Positions 1-11,040 of a stretch of DNA of 64,000 nucleotides are shown one piece after another. The notes under the pieces are model-generated. The model had not been told where the DNA came from and did not search any database. It was given only the letters and a program-made list of their open reading frames with translations. Source of the stretch: Dactylorhiza incarnata (Eukaryota > Streptophyta > Magnoliopsida > Asparagales > Orchidaceae); the NCBI GenBank assembly GCA_033032865.1, contig JAWHQI010000185.1, positions 4,898,001 through 4,962,000 of the forward strand, read 5' to 3'. The stretch's first letter is position 1; each line of letters opens with the position of its first letter. A program made the translations under genes and the position numbers.

Positions 1-697
1 TGAAGATCTCATTCAGCAATCTTGTGCTGATACCTCTCTCTGAAAGAAGAAGATCAAGAAGGAAGAATCTGTCTTCCCAGGAAGAAGAACAGTCATCACA
101 GCCTGTCGAATCAAGAAGATCATTTGCTGTTGCTGTTCTACTGAAGATTTCTGTCTGATCATTCAGATAGATCAAGAAGGCTCAACAATCTCGTATCTGA
201 GTCTAAGTATTTGTAATCCCCTTTATAAATTTCTGTAGGATCTGAGTTGTCAGATCTGAGTGTAGGATCTGTCAAGGATCTGAGTTGTAGGATCAGGTGT
301 GATCTGAGTTGTAAGATTCATGGGTGAATCTGAGCTGTAAGCCTAGTTATAAAGGCTGAGGTAGGATCTGTTTGATCTGAGTTAGTAAGATCTGTGGATC
401 TGAGACTGTAAGATCAGTTGTGATCTGAGCTGTAAGACCTGTTTGTGGTCTGAGATCTGGAGGAGTTATAACCTCTATCTAGCACACTGCTAGAAGGGGA
501 GAAGGGGGAAAGTGGATTACCCAAGATACGGGGAACCACTATAAAAATTCTGTGTGTTCTTTTCTGTGTATATCTTTATTTCTTGAAAGCTCTGATCAGT
601 TTTATCTCGATTATAGTCAAGAATCGTAATAGTTTTTAAATAACCTATTCACCCCCCCCCCCCTAGGTGATTAGCTACCCTTAATTAAAGTCTTTCA
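1..697 (+). repeat. C1 5' LTR (3' part only)
   Basis: Bases 1-697 match 9661-10361 with few changes. The LTR ends in CTTTCA just before the primer-binding site. It contains the transcribed R/U5 part: a minisatellite of GATCTGAG-type units (about 230-450), a short hairpin around TAGCACACTGCTA, and a C-run near 651 followed by CTAGGTGATTAG. The promoter part is outside the window. Confidence 0.92.
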
Positions 698-699
698 AG

Positions 700-710
700 T
701 GGTATCAGAG
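700..710 (+). promoter_or_regulatory. C1 primer-binding site
   Basis: TGGTATCAGAG lies two bases after the LTR end. It is complementary to the 3' end of plant initiator tRNA-Met, the usual primer for minus-strand DNA synthesis. The next base is G where C is usual. Confidence 0.9.
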
Positions 711-776
711 GTAGGTTGTTCAAGAAAAGGTTTAACAGCCTGAACAAGATCCTCCTAAGGGTAGATTTCTAAAGTC

Positions 777-3700
777 ATGATGGCTAATACAGAAGGAAGC
801 AAAGAATTCACATCTATGAAGCTTCCCATCTGCAGAAAAGAAAACTTTGGTATTTGGAAAGAAAGAGTCAGACTTTTCATGGAAGCATCTGATCCTAGGA
901 TTTACATAACAGTTCTAGAGGGACCTTTTGTTCCTATGAAAGTTTCACTTACAGATGGAAATATTAAGACTCCTAAAACTTATTCAGAGATGACTAAAGA
1001 TGAAGTGATCCTGGCCTCTTTGGACAAGAGAGCTCAGAACATCATTGTTAGTGCTATTGAAGATTCAACCTTCCAAAATTTAGTCCATTGCAAAACTGCC
1101 AAAGAAATGTGGGAATCTCTTATTGTCTATATGGAAGGGAATGAAGAAGTCAGAGATGACAGGAAGTCACTTCTAAATCAGCAATATGAAGCCTTCAGAC
1201 AAGACAAGTAAGACTCAATAGCAATATGCTATGAAAAATTCTTCAAGATTGTAAATGGCCTAAAGACTTATGGAAGAACTTTCTCAGATTATGAGCTGAA
1301 TGATAAGTTCTTAAGATCACTGAACAAAGAATGGGATATCAAGATCTGTGCAATCAGAGAAATAGGAAATCTAGGAAACATTCAGCCACAAAACTTATAT
1401 GGGAAACTACTTTCTCATGAACTTCATCTGAATACCAGAAAAGCTGAGGAAGGACACAGCAGGGAAAATCCTATTGCCTTGAAAGCAGAAAGTTCAAAGA
1501 AAAGCAAAGAAAAAATGGTATTATCTCCCAGGATTCCATCTGAATCAGAAGAATCAGAAACCAGTAATTCTGATTCTGAAATATCAGATGGTGAATTGGC
1601 ACTCTTTACCAAACAACTAACAAGAATGTTGAGGAGAAAACAACACTGGAAAACTAGACCCTCTCAGTTATCCAAATCTAATAAGCATTCAAATTTGTCA
1701 GAGGGATTCAAACAAGACTCCAAGAAGGACAGGTACAATTCTAAACACAATAAAATTAATTCAGAAGAAATTGTGTGTTTTGGTTGCAGGAAATCAGGAC
1801 ACATGATTGTTGATTGTCCTTCAAAGAGAAAGAACAACAAGAAATCTGATGAAAGAAAGTACAAATCTGACAAAAGACTTGAGAAGAGTCTAATAGCCAA
1901 AAAGGGCAAGGTCACTCTTAGTGATAGTGAATCTCAGTCATCAGACTCAGATAGTGAGGAGGCACTCATAGCTCTAATGGCTGTCAATGAAAATGAAGAC
2001 AGTATAAATGATAGACCTATGATAAAAGCCCCACTATCAAGGTCTGATAGTGAAGAGGATGAAAAAGAAAATGCAGGACTCATGGCATTGAGTGATCAAG
2101 AAAATCAGGAGACAACTACTGATATAAAGGTACTTGATAAAACTCCTCTTTCTGATTCTAATTCTGAAACTGAAATAGATTCATTCTCTTCTGATGAAAA
2201 TGACTCACAATCCAAACTTCATATAGATGAAATTATTGAAAAATATCAATTAATTCTCAAAGCACTTAAGAAAAGCAAAAGGCATAATAAAAGGTTACAA
2301 AAAGAAATATCTGAATTAAAGCAAACTGATTCTCAAAATTCTGAGACAGCTGAGAGGCTGAATCAGACAAGTAAAGAACTTAGTAAACTAAAAGTCATGT
2401 CTATTATTCACATACAAACTTTGAGCACCAAGGAAAAGTTAATAAAAGAACTTGAAGCAAAACTCCTAGCAGAAAGAAAACTTGTAGCTAAGTTCTCAAA
2501 ACCACAAACTATTCTTCCTATAATAGACACATTCTCTGCACAATACAGATGTGGCATAGGATATGATAGGAATGCAGATAATAGACACATTCTCTCAGGC
2601 ACTAGGAGTGGCAACATTTACTGCTTAAACTTTATATGTTCAGATCAAGTTAACTCCATATGTTTAGTAGCAGAAAATAAAATTTCTGGTAGTGTTCAAT
2701 GGCACAAAAGGTTAGCTCACATAAACTATAAGACTATAAATAAACTTATTTCAAAAGATCTAGTGAGAGCTGGGCCTAAGTGGAAGTGTGTGCAGGAAAG
2801 TCCTTGCCATGCTTGTCAAATGGGTAAGCAGACAAAGTCATCCTTCAAACCAATTGGTGAGAAGGATTCCATTAGATGTCTATATCTACTTCACATGGAT
2901 CTATTTGGACCAATGTCAATCCATAGCTTAGGAGGAAAGTCATACACTCTTGTAATAGTTGATGATTACTCTAGATTCACTTGGGTATTCTTACTCAAAC
3001 ATAAGTCAGACACTTTAGAAATACTCACCAGTTTTGTTAGGAAAATCACTAATGAAATAGGAAATTCTATAGCCAAGATTAGAAGTGATCATGGGACTGA
3101 ATTTCAGTCTGGTGCAATGACCAAATTTTGTGAGAATCTAGGTATTTCTCAAGAGTTCTCATCACCTAGAACACCTCAACAAAATGGAGTTGCTGAGAGA
3201 AGAAATAGAACCCTTATTGAAGCTAGCAGGAGTATGCTGAGTGATTCCTCTCTTCCTGAGTACTTTTGGGCTGAAGCTATAAACACAGCATGTCATGTGC
3301 AGAATAGGGCTCTTATAAACAAAAGACTGGATAAGACCCCATATGAGTTATTGAAAGGTAGAAAACCCACATTAGCCTATTTTAAAATATTTGGTAGTAA
3401 ATGTTTTGTATTAAACAATGGAAAGCACCATCTCACTAAATTTGCTGAAAAAGCAATTGAAGCAATCTTTGTTGGGTATAGCTCTCAAAGTAGAGCCTAT
3501 AGAATCTTCAACAAAGAGTCTAATAGAATAGAAGAATCTGTACATGTTGTATTTGATGAAACCAGCCTTATTTATAAGGATCTGGGAAGTTCATCTAGTT
3601 GTGCAGGTTCTACACAGAAATTGAAGGAGATGAATATCAATGAACAGCAAAATGAAAATAATGAAGAAACTAATGAGACTATAATTGTAACTGGAGAAGA

Positions 3701-5480
3701 TGAACTTCAAGTTGAAGACAATTATGAAGAACCTATTGTTGTTGAAGAACCACTTCATCCAGAACCCCTAGAAGAACCGACTCAAACAGAAGCATCAGAA
3801 TTTCAAAGGGAAAACAAAAGGTGGAGGAACGCTACCAAACATCTGAAAGACCATCCAAAAGAACAGATCATAGGAAATCCAAATGATGGAGTGCAAACCA
3901 GAAGAGGAAACTCAATACATGAGGCTTTGCATCACAGCTTTCTTTCCAAAATAGAACCTAAGAAGTTTGATGAAGCAAATAAGGACACTTCTTGGATATC
4001 AGCTATGCAAGAAGAGCTAAATCAATTTGAAAGATGCAAGGTCTGGATATTGGTCCCAAGACCAAAGAAACACAAAGTCATAGGGACCAAATGGGTATTC
4101 AGGAATAAGCTTGATGAAAATGGTGTAATCATCAAAAACAAAGCTAGGTTGGTTGCCCAAGGATATAGACAGGAGGAAGGCATATATTTTGATCAAGTAT
4201 TAGCCCCTGTGGCAAGATTGGAGGCAATCAGGCTATTCCTAGCATTTGCAGCTCACACTGGTTTCATAGTCTATCAAATGGATGTAAAGTCAGCATTCCT
4301 AAATGGAACAATATTGGAGGAAGTATATGTTGAACAACCCCCAGGTTTTATTGACTCAACTCATCCAAATCATGTTTATCTATTATTAAAAGCACTGTAT
4401 GGTCTGAAACAGGCACCTAGAGCTTGGTATGAAACATTATCTAGATTTCTTATTGAGAACAAATTCTCAAGAGGAAAGATAGATAAGACATTGTTTCTCA
4501 GGATAGTTAAAGGTCACATTATTTTAGTACAAATATATGTAGATGATATAATATTTGGCTCCACTGATAATAACCTTTGCAAAAGATTTGCAAACCTTAT
4601 GCAAGTGAAATTTGAAATGAGCTGTATGGGTGAGCTTAAATACTTCTTAGGACTACAAGTGAAACAGTCTGAGGAAGGAATTTTCATTTCTCAGACCAAG
4701 TACACAAAAGAAATTATTAAGAAGTTTGGAATGGAAAATTCCACTATAATGAAGACACCAATGGCAGCAAATATGTCACTGGACAAGGATGAAAAAGGGA
4801 AACCTATTGATGAAACCTTGTACAGAGGCATCATTGGCTCATTGCTCTACCTAACTGCTAGCAGACCAGACATTATGTTTTCAACATGTGTGTGTGCTAG
4901 ATATCAAGTGAACCCTAAAGAATCTCACTACACTGCTGTCAAAAGAATCCTGAGATATCTGAAGGGCACTCTTGATCTTGGCCTTTGGTATCCTAGAAGC
5001 AATGATTTTGAACTAATTGGCTTTTCAGATGCTGATTTTGCAGGATGCAAGGAGGATAGAAAGAGTACATCTGGTACATGTCAATTTCTTGGCAAAAGAC
5101 TAATATCTTGGAGTAGCAGGAAGCAGACAAGTGTGGTTATTTCAACAGCAGAATCTGAATACATTTCAGCTAGAAACTGTTGTGCTCAGCTACTATGGAT
5201 TCAACACCAACTCCAAGATTATAAAGTTCAGCTAAGTAAATCTCCTCTATTTTGTGATTCAACTAGTGCAATTGCTATAGCCAACAATCCAGTATCACAT
5301 AGCAGAACTAAGCATATAGAAATAAGATACCATTTCATTAGAGAACAGGTAGAAAATGGAGATATCTCAATTGAATATGTTCCAACCGAAAAATAGGTTG
5401 CTGACATATTTACTAAACCCTTGGATGAAACTAAATTCAATAATTTTAAAATTGAATTAGGTATGTTAAAAATGGATTAA
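777..5480 (+). pseudogene. C1 gag-pol polyprotein, two premature stops and no protease
   Basis: One reading frame runs from ATG 777 to TAA 5478-5480. It is broken by TAA at 1209-1211 in Gag and TAG at 5394-5396 just before the conserved VADIFTKPLDE end of RNase H. The frame is open between the stops, so these are point lesions. Domains: UBN2-type Gag (777-1480); CCHC knuckle [14 protein letters not shown] (about 1776-1817); acidic and coiled-coil Gag tail (to about 2500); integrase HHCC (from about 2700) and DDE ([24 protein letters not shown]); RT with YVDD at 4536-4547; RNase H with FSDADFAGC and TAESEY. The DSGCSRHM-type protease expected between Gag and integrase is absent: the frame passes straight from GIGYDRN to the [16 protein letters not shown] linker before integrase. 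The stop at 5394 fits a C-to-T change of a Gln codon. Confidence 0.93.
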
Positions 5481-5545
5481 AGCTATTTTAAATTAAATAA
5501 ATGAAAATAATGATTGAGACCTATAAGGTGAGTGAAGAAGTTATC

Positions 5546-5799
5546 TGGCGTCGAAAGAAGATACATGGCGTCGAGAGAAATCACCTGGCGTCGAGAGAAA
5601 GTATCTGGCGTCGAGATAATATCTGGCGTCGAGAAGACACCTGGCGTCGACTGAAGATATATGGCGTCGAGCGATCTCAACGCTTATGCAAACATAGCTA
5701 GGCCATCTCGACAGGGTCAATTTAAACCACTAGATCAATCTTCTCAAACAAGTTAGGCGCGCAGCTATTCATCTTCTTGAACTAGAACTTCTATAAATA
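5546..5799 (+). promoter_or_regulatory. C1 internal promoter-like cassette: seven TGGCGTCGA repeats plus TATA box
   Basis: Seven direct copies of TGGCGTCGA start at 5546, 5566, 5586, 5606, 5624, 5642 and 5662, spaced 18-20 bp. TATAAATA follows at 5792-5799 in a TATAAATAGG context. No ATG occurs between the TATA box and the accessory ORF ATG at 5901, and the 5' leader is pyrimidine-rich (CTCTCTCTCTC near 5874). The GCGTCGA core is also the motif of C1's own LTR U3 array (8951-9345). Promoter function is inferred. Confidence 0.65.
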
Positions 5800-5900
5800 G
5801 GGAAGACACTTCGTTAGTGCCCTAGTTCTCTAAGTTCGAAATTGTCTGCCCTAGAAAATCACTCCATCAATTCTCTCTCTCTCTCCGTTCATCAACAACA

Positions 5901-8444
5901 ATGCCTCCCAAAAGCAATGAGTATCTCTATGAGGGAAGTGAACTTGTTCGAAATGGATTCCAATTAGCTTCTGTGGATATAAAATCAACAATCGAATTAA
6001 TCTACAATGCCGGACTGGAATTTGTACTGTCTGAATCAACTCTCATCTGGAAATGAGAGGTATTAGAGCTATACTCTAACATAGTAATAGACTCTGTCAA
6101 CTCAATGATTAAGTCCAGTGTGAATGGTAAGAAGATTAAAATAACTCCTTCTAGACTAGCTAAGGCACTAGAATTGCCTAGGTTAAAAAGGAATGCAGAA
6201 GAAGAAGAGGTGACCTCTGAACAGATTAGATTAGCACAAATCAGGTGCGTAATTGAGACGTCACGAGAAATCACTGGAAGTATTCAGAGAAAGGGAATGA
6301 ATTCAAAAGGTAAATTGATAACAGATGTTATAGGAAAGGGACTGTTGTGCAAGACTGGATCACATGACAAAGTTTCTAGAAAAATGTTTATTCTACTAAC
6401 AAGGATTATTCATTCTCTGAAAACAGACTGGGGAAGAGTTGTGTTTGATAGGATAGTTGAATGTATCCAAGTACCCAACATGGGTAGGATATTGTCCTTA
6501 TATTTAGTAAAAGTCTCTCCTGACTCCTTGAATAATAAACCTGGATCAAAGATAAACCACCTGAAGAAAATGGATATGAGAATGATAGAGAGATGGGACA
6601 GAATTTTATCTAATCCTCCTCCAGCAGATCCTTCTCCCAAGCAGAAGAAAGCAAAGAAGCAAAAGAAGAAGAAGGCTTCTTCAAGCTCTTCAAGCTCATC
6701 CAGCTCATCCTCATCCAAAAGAAAATCTAGATCCACTCCAATTCATGATCCAAACCTTACAACATCTGAAGATGAAGAAGGGAACAATGCAAGAGACAGT
6801 TCTCCTGATACTCCAAAGGATGAGAGTGAGAAAGGAGAAGAAGAAAGAGGAAGTCTTCATGTATCCCCTGCTAGACTTGAAGGGGTTTTTCTAAATGAGA
6901 AAGAGACACAAGATGAGATTCCTGCTCAGAAAAATAATGAAATGAGCAAGGTAGCAGTTGAGGGGGAGGGTCAGGATGAGAATCCTCTTCTAAATAAAAT
7001 TGATCTGATAAATGTAGAGACTGAGGGGGAGCCTCAAGTTGAATTTCTAGCTGAAGGTAATGCACCATTTGAGGGGGAGCCTCAGGCTGAGATCCCTGCT
7101 AAAGAGAATTCTGAAATAAATGCTATGGAAGTAGAAGAAGAACCTGAAGCACCAAAGAAATCTGCTGAGAAGATTATCAAGATAGAATCCTCTAGCTCCC
7201 ATATGATCCAGAGAGATGATTCCTTAATCGGAGAAGAGAGCAGCAAAGGTGTTGAAATGGAAAAAGAAATCCATGTGGATCTTAGTCTTATTCTACCTCA
7301 GCTGGAGGTGTTGCTGAATAATCAAAGAAGATTATTAGAATAATATATTGAGGAAAATAATACAAAAATGAAAAATGAAGTAGATTTCCAACTGAAATTG
7401 GTTAGATTTGAAGTCAATCATCAGATATCTGCATTGAGAAAGGAGATGGAAAAGTTTTATAAGAGAGCTGGTGTTTCAGTAGATTATACAACTGAGCAGC
7501 TTGATGTAATCAAAGAAACATCAAAGGTTATTAAAGAATCTCAAGCTGGAATTACAAAGACAGTGGATGATGTTCAGACAAACCAAGGAATACTATGTAG
7601 CAATATGCAAGTTCTGTATAAAGAACAGGTAGCACAAATCTTAACAGGTACAATTAAGATTGAAGCTAGAATGCAACAGCAGAATGCTGATATCTTGGCT
7701 AAAATTGATGAGAGCTCCACAGTTCTAAAAGATCAAGCAAAGTTGCATGCAGATACTATAGATGATCATCTTTTTAAAGTAAAGAAAACCATTGAAAGTG
7801 GGATTAATCACTTGGAAGGTCAGGTCAGATTTCAGAAGAATACTTTGAGAGAACACATTGTTGAAGAAGTCCTAAAGGGGGAGAGGTCAATGATTCAAGC
7901 TAGTTCTGAACATGCTGTGTGGACCTCAAACTCTATAAGAGAAACTCTTGGATATCCTCCCATAGACTATGAGAATGATCAAGTCTCTGAGACAAGGCCA
8001 GCCTCTCTTACTCAGGTTCAAAAACAGATTGCTAAAATGTATAGTCCTGAGAATAAAAGTAAAATAGAAAATTTTACTAGTGAGCAAGTAGAATCAAGTA
8101 AAAGAAAGTTCAGAGAAGAGGTTCAATCAAGAGTTGATTTTGAACATTGGTCTCCCTCTTCCAGAGAATTGATTCTATCAGCATGGGAAGCTGTGAAAAA
8201 TAACCCAGAGGAAAGAGGAAAGTGGTATTCTGAAGCTCAATGGTTAAAGCATAGGGATCAAGAGGAACTAAAGATCAAATTCAAGGCTGACAAAATGGCT
8301 GGGAAGGTCCGGGCAGGAGAAATGGAGCCAATCAGATACTTCCCAAAGCCATTTGGCTATTTTAAGAGGAAAAAGGAAGTTGCTGAAGCTCTCTCCAAAA
8401 GAGCTAAAAGAGGAATAGAATTCAAGGATCCTGGTCAGCTTTAG
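5901..8444 (+). pseudogene. C1 accessory ORF (coiled-coil, basic-tailed protein), two premature stops
   Basis: Starts at ATG 5901 (MPPKSNEYLYEGSELV) and runs in one frame to TAG 8442-8444, about 847 codons. TGA at 6054-6056 and TAA at 7341-7343 interrupt it. The related C2 protein has HRE where C1 has K-stop-E, so the first stop fits CGA to TGA. Parts: a conserved N-terminal globular region to about residue 230, resembling the plant transposon-associated domain found beside many LTR elements; a Ser run and an acidic stretch with EGEPQ-like repeats; a long helical coiled coil (about 7370-7900); a C-terminal W-S-P-S-S-R-E block; and a basic tail. I see no signal peptide or transmembrane segment, so the usual 'envelope-like' label has no direct support here. 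Function unknown. Confidence 0.8.
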
Positions 8445-8799
8445 AAATTTAATCTTTACTTTTCACTTTCAGAAGAATGTAATTGATATATTTTTTTTGA
8501 ACACTCTTGATGAATTCCCAGTGTGAACTATTCTTCATGTTCATATATATACATATGTCTGTGATGTGATTTTGTCTCTCTTCATGACATCTTATTCTGA
8601 ATTGCCTATGTTTGTATGCTTATATAAGAAACCATGTCTGAGATAATTTTTGTGGATAGAATGTTTTGGTAATCTAATGTTATAAAGTTTGATACTCTTT
8701 ATTTTGATTATCTGTATAGATTTTAGAACACATTGTTTATCTTTGAAAAGAGAGATATATCATTGACTGAGATTATGACATCTTCAAATAGGGGGAGAT
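8445..8799 (+). other. C1 3' noncoding stretch and polypurine tract
   Basis: AT-rich sequence with no usable ORF between the accessory ORF stop and the 3' LTR. It ends in AAATAGGGGGAGAT at about 8787-8799, the polypurine tract that primes plus-strand DNA. The same tract stands before the C2 3' LTR. Confidence 0.85.
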
Positions 8800-10361
8800 T
8801 GTTGGGATCATTGCCCACAATGTCTTAGATTTGGAGAAGTCCATTCATAAGTCAAAGATATATCTCAGAATGTATTTGATATACTCTCTAGAATAAATGT
8901 GCAGGAGATCAGGTCAGGCAAAAAGTTCATGGAATTCATTCAAGTTCACAAGCGTCGAGACATCATACATTGCTCGACGCCTGTGACCCAGAAGCGTTGA
9001 CTTATGTCTACTACTCAAATAGACAAGGTCGCCGCTGAAGTTCTGAGATCAATTTTGGAAGCGTCGAGCCAAGTTGTGTCGCTCGACGCCTTGGAAAGAG
9101 AAGTGTTGACTTAACTTCAGTCAGCTCAGCGCCAACCAGAAGTGTCGAGATATGAAGGCTTAGTTAAGAAGCGTCGAGCCCCTGGATGTTGCTCAACTTC
9201 TTCAGATAAAAAGCGTCGACTAAGTGATGTTTGCTCAACGCCTGAGAAGGAGGAGTCGAGAGCTTCAGTCTAAGGAGTATGCATCGAGCGTCTAAATATC
9301 GCTCGACGCCTAACTGGAAAAGCGTCGATAGAGATGTTAAGTGCTCAACGCCTCTTCTACAAATACTCTGAACTGAGGAATATCTTCCACAGCTAGCTGA
9401 GCTTTTGTTTTCATTAAAGACCGTTGAAAATGTAACGTCATGCTGACGTGGAGAAGCGTAACAGACATTGCAGATGGCGGGCTATAAATAGAAGGCATGA
9501 CCAATGGGTTGTGTAGTTAATCCAAGTTATGAAGTGAAGAAAAGTGAAGTTAGAAAAATTTTCCTATCTTCTCAAAAGCAATTATCGTCTCCATCATTTT
9601 GAGAGAAAGTTTGAGATAGAATCTGGAGAAGTTGTCTTCCCTTTCAGAACCATTCTAAATTGAAGATCTCATTCAGCAATCTTGTGTTGATACCTCTCTC
9701 TGAAAGAAGAAGATCAAGAAGGAAGAATCTGTCTTCCCAGGAAGAAGAACAGTCATCACAGCCTGTCGAATCAAGAAGATCATTTGCTGCTGCTGTTCTA
9801 CTGAAGATTTCTGTCTGATCATTCAGATAGATCAAGAAGGCTCAACAATCTCGTATCTGAGTCTAAGTATTTGTAATCCCCTTTATAAATTTCTGTAGGA
9901 TCTGAGTTGTCAGATCTGAGTGTAGAATCTGTCAAGGATCTGAGTTGTAGGATCAGGTGTGATCTGAGTTGTAAGATTCAGGGGTGAATCTGAGCTGTAG
10001 GCCTAGTTATAAAGGCTGAGGTAGGATCTGTTTGATCTGAGTTAGTAAGATCTGTGGATCTGAGACTGTAAGATCAGTTGTGATCTGAGCTGTAAGACCT
10101 GTTTGTGGTCTGAGATTTGGAGGAGTTATAACCTCTATCTAGCACACTGCTAAAAGGGGAGAAGGGGGAAAGTGGATTACCCAAGATACGTGGAACCACT
10201 ATAAAAATTCTGTGTGTTCTTTTCTGTGTATATCTTTATTTCTTGAAAGCTCTGATCAGTTTTATCTCGATTATAGTCAAGAATCGTAATAGTTTTTAAA
10301 TAACCTATTCACCCCCCCCCCCCTCTCTAGGTGATTAGCTACACTTAATTAAAGTCTTTCA
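8800..10361 (+). repeat. C1 3' LTR, 1562 bp
   Basis: Starts TGTTGGGATCA and ends GTCTTTCA. The U3 array (about 8951-9345) alternates GCGTCGA with its reverse complement TCGACGC. It is followed by GTAACGTCATGCTGACGTGG near 9431 (two ACGT cores) and TATAAATA at 9483-9490. The R/U5 part carries the GATCTGAG minisatellite (about 9890-10110) and a C-run near 10311. The overlap with the 5' LTR differs by only scattered bases and a small CTCT insertion after the C-run. Confidence 0.93.
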
Positions 10362-10944
10362 GAAACTATAGCTAAGATTCCTCGAGAACTTCTCGAGAGC
10401 ACTCAACGAATTCTTCGAGGGTTCACGAGAAACAGCAGACCACTCGACAAATTCGTCGAGTGTCCTCGCGTGAACAAGTTATTACTCGACGAACAGACTT
10501 AGGACATTACTCGAGACTTATCAAGTGAACTCAGCAAATTTTTCTAGTCCACTCGAGATGTCTCGACGAATTCGTCGAGTCTTCTAGAGATGTCTCTATG
10601 AATTCGTTGAGTCTTCTCGAGTGTACTCGATGAATTGACTTGAAATATTTTTCTTCCAGTCCTGAACACAGCAACTACTTCATCTTGACTTCTCCATAGT
10701 GTTTGAATATGAAGTACACCCCAATAGATAGATTTCACATGAGTCAACACCTTGGTCTACACAATGAGGGATTACATTGCATAGGCATGTGTTTATGACT
10801 CATTGAAACCTGACATTGGTTTGTACTTAGCAATTAACATCCAGCAAACACATAACTAAAATACCAAATCAAATACAAACTCAATTCATCTTAGTGCAAG
10901 GGGACTTCTTCAAATCAAGTTAATTGTTGATTCAATTCCCAACA
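10362..10944 (-). repeat. S4, U3 part of another copia LTR, cut by C1
   Basis: On the minus strand this begins TGTTGGGAATTG at 10944, the same start as the C1 and C2 LTRs. It reaches an array of CTCGACGAATTCGTCGAG-like motifs (about 10370-10640) and stops at the C1 insertion. The array lies 300-580 bp from the LTR start, close to the array position in C1 and C2. No polypurine tract stands beside it, so it is a 5' LTR or a solo LTR. The rest should lie left of the window. Confidence 0.72.
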
Positions 10945-11035
10945 AATGATGAAAAAGATTAGTGCTCAATCTAAAATCACCTCAACATGAGAATAATCAA
11001 AAGTAGCTAAAAATAATTTTAATTCCTTTTAAGTA

Positions 11036-11040
11036 AACTA
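11036..11040. repeat. C2 target-site duplication, left copy
   Basis: AACTA immediately before the C2 5' LTR. The same five bases follow the 3' LTR at 18577-18581. Confidence 0.93.

Larger units (their letters stand above)
1..10361 (+). mobile_element. C1, SIRE-like Ty1/copia retrotransposon with accessory ORF, 5' end outside window
   Basis: The order is partial 5' LTR, tRNA-Met primer-binding site, gag, integrase, RT, RNase H, accessory ORF, polypurine tract and 3' LTR. Integrase before RT is the copia order, and an extra ORF after pol is typical of the SIRE/Maximus lineage. The coding part holds four premature stop codons and an in-frame loss of the protease, so this copy is dead. The 5' TSD lies outside the window. 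The 3' flank starts GAAAC and is another copia LTR (S4), so C1 inserted into S4. Confidence 0.9.

Noticed and set aside
1209..1211. Programmed readthrough stop between Gag and Pol in C1
   Set aside because: The stop lies in the middle of the Gag domain, before the zinc knuckle, and further random stops exist in the same element.
5546..5670. CRISPR-like evenly spaced repeats
   Set aside because: Nine-base motif with 9-11 bp spacers inside a plant retrotransposon; no cas genes and far too short for a CRISPR array.
5901..8444. Retroviral-type envelope gene
   Set aside because: No signal peptide, membrane span or cleavage-like features visible in either copy.
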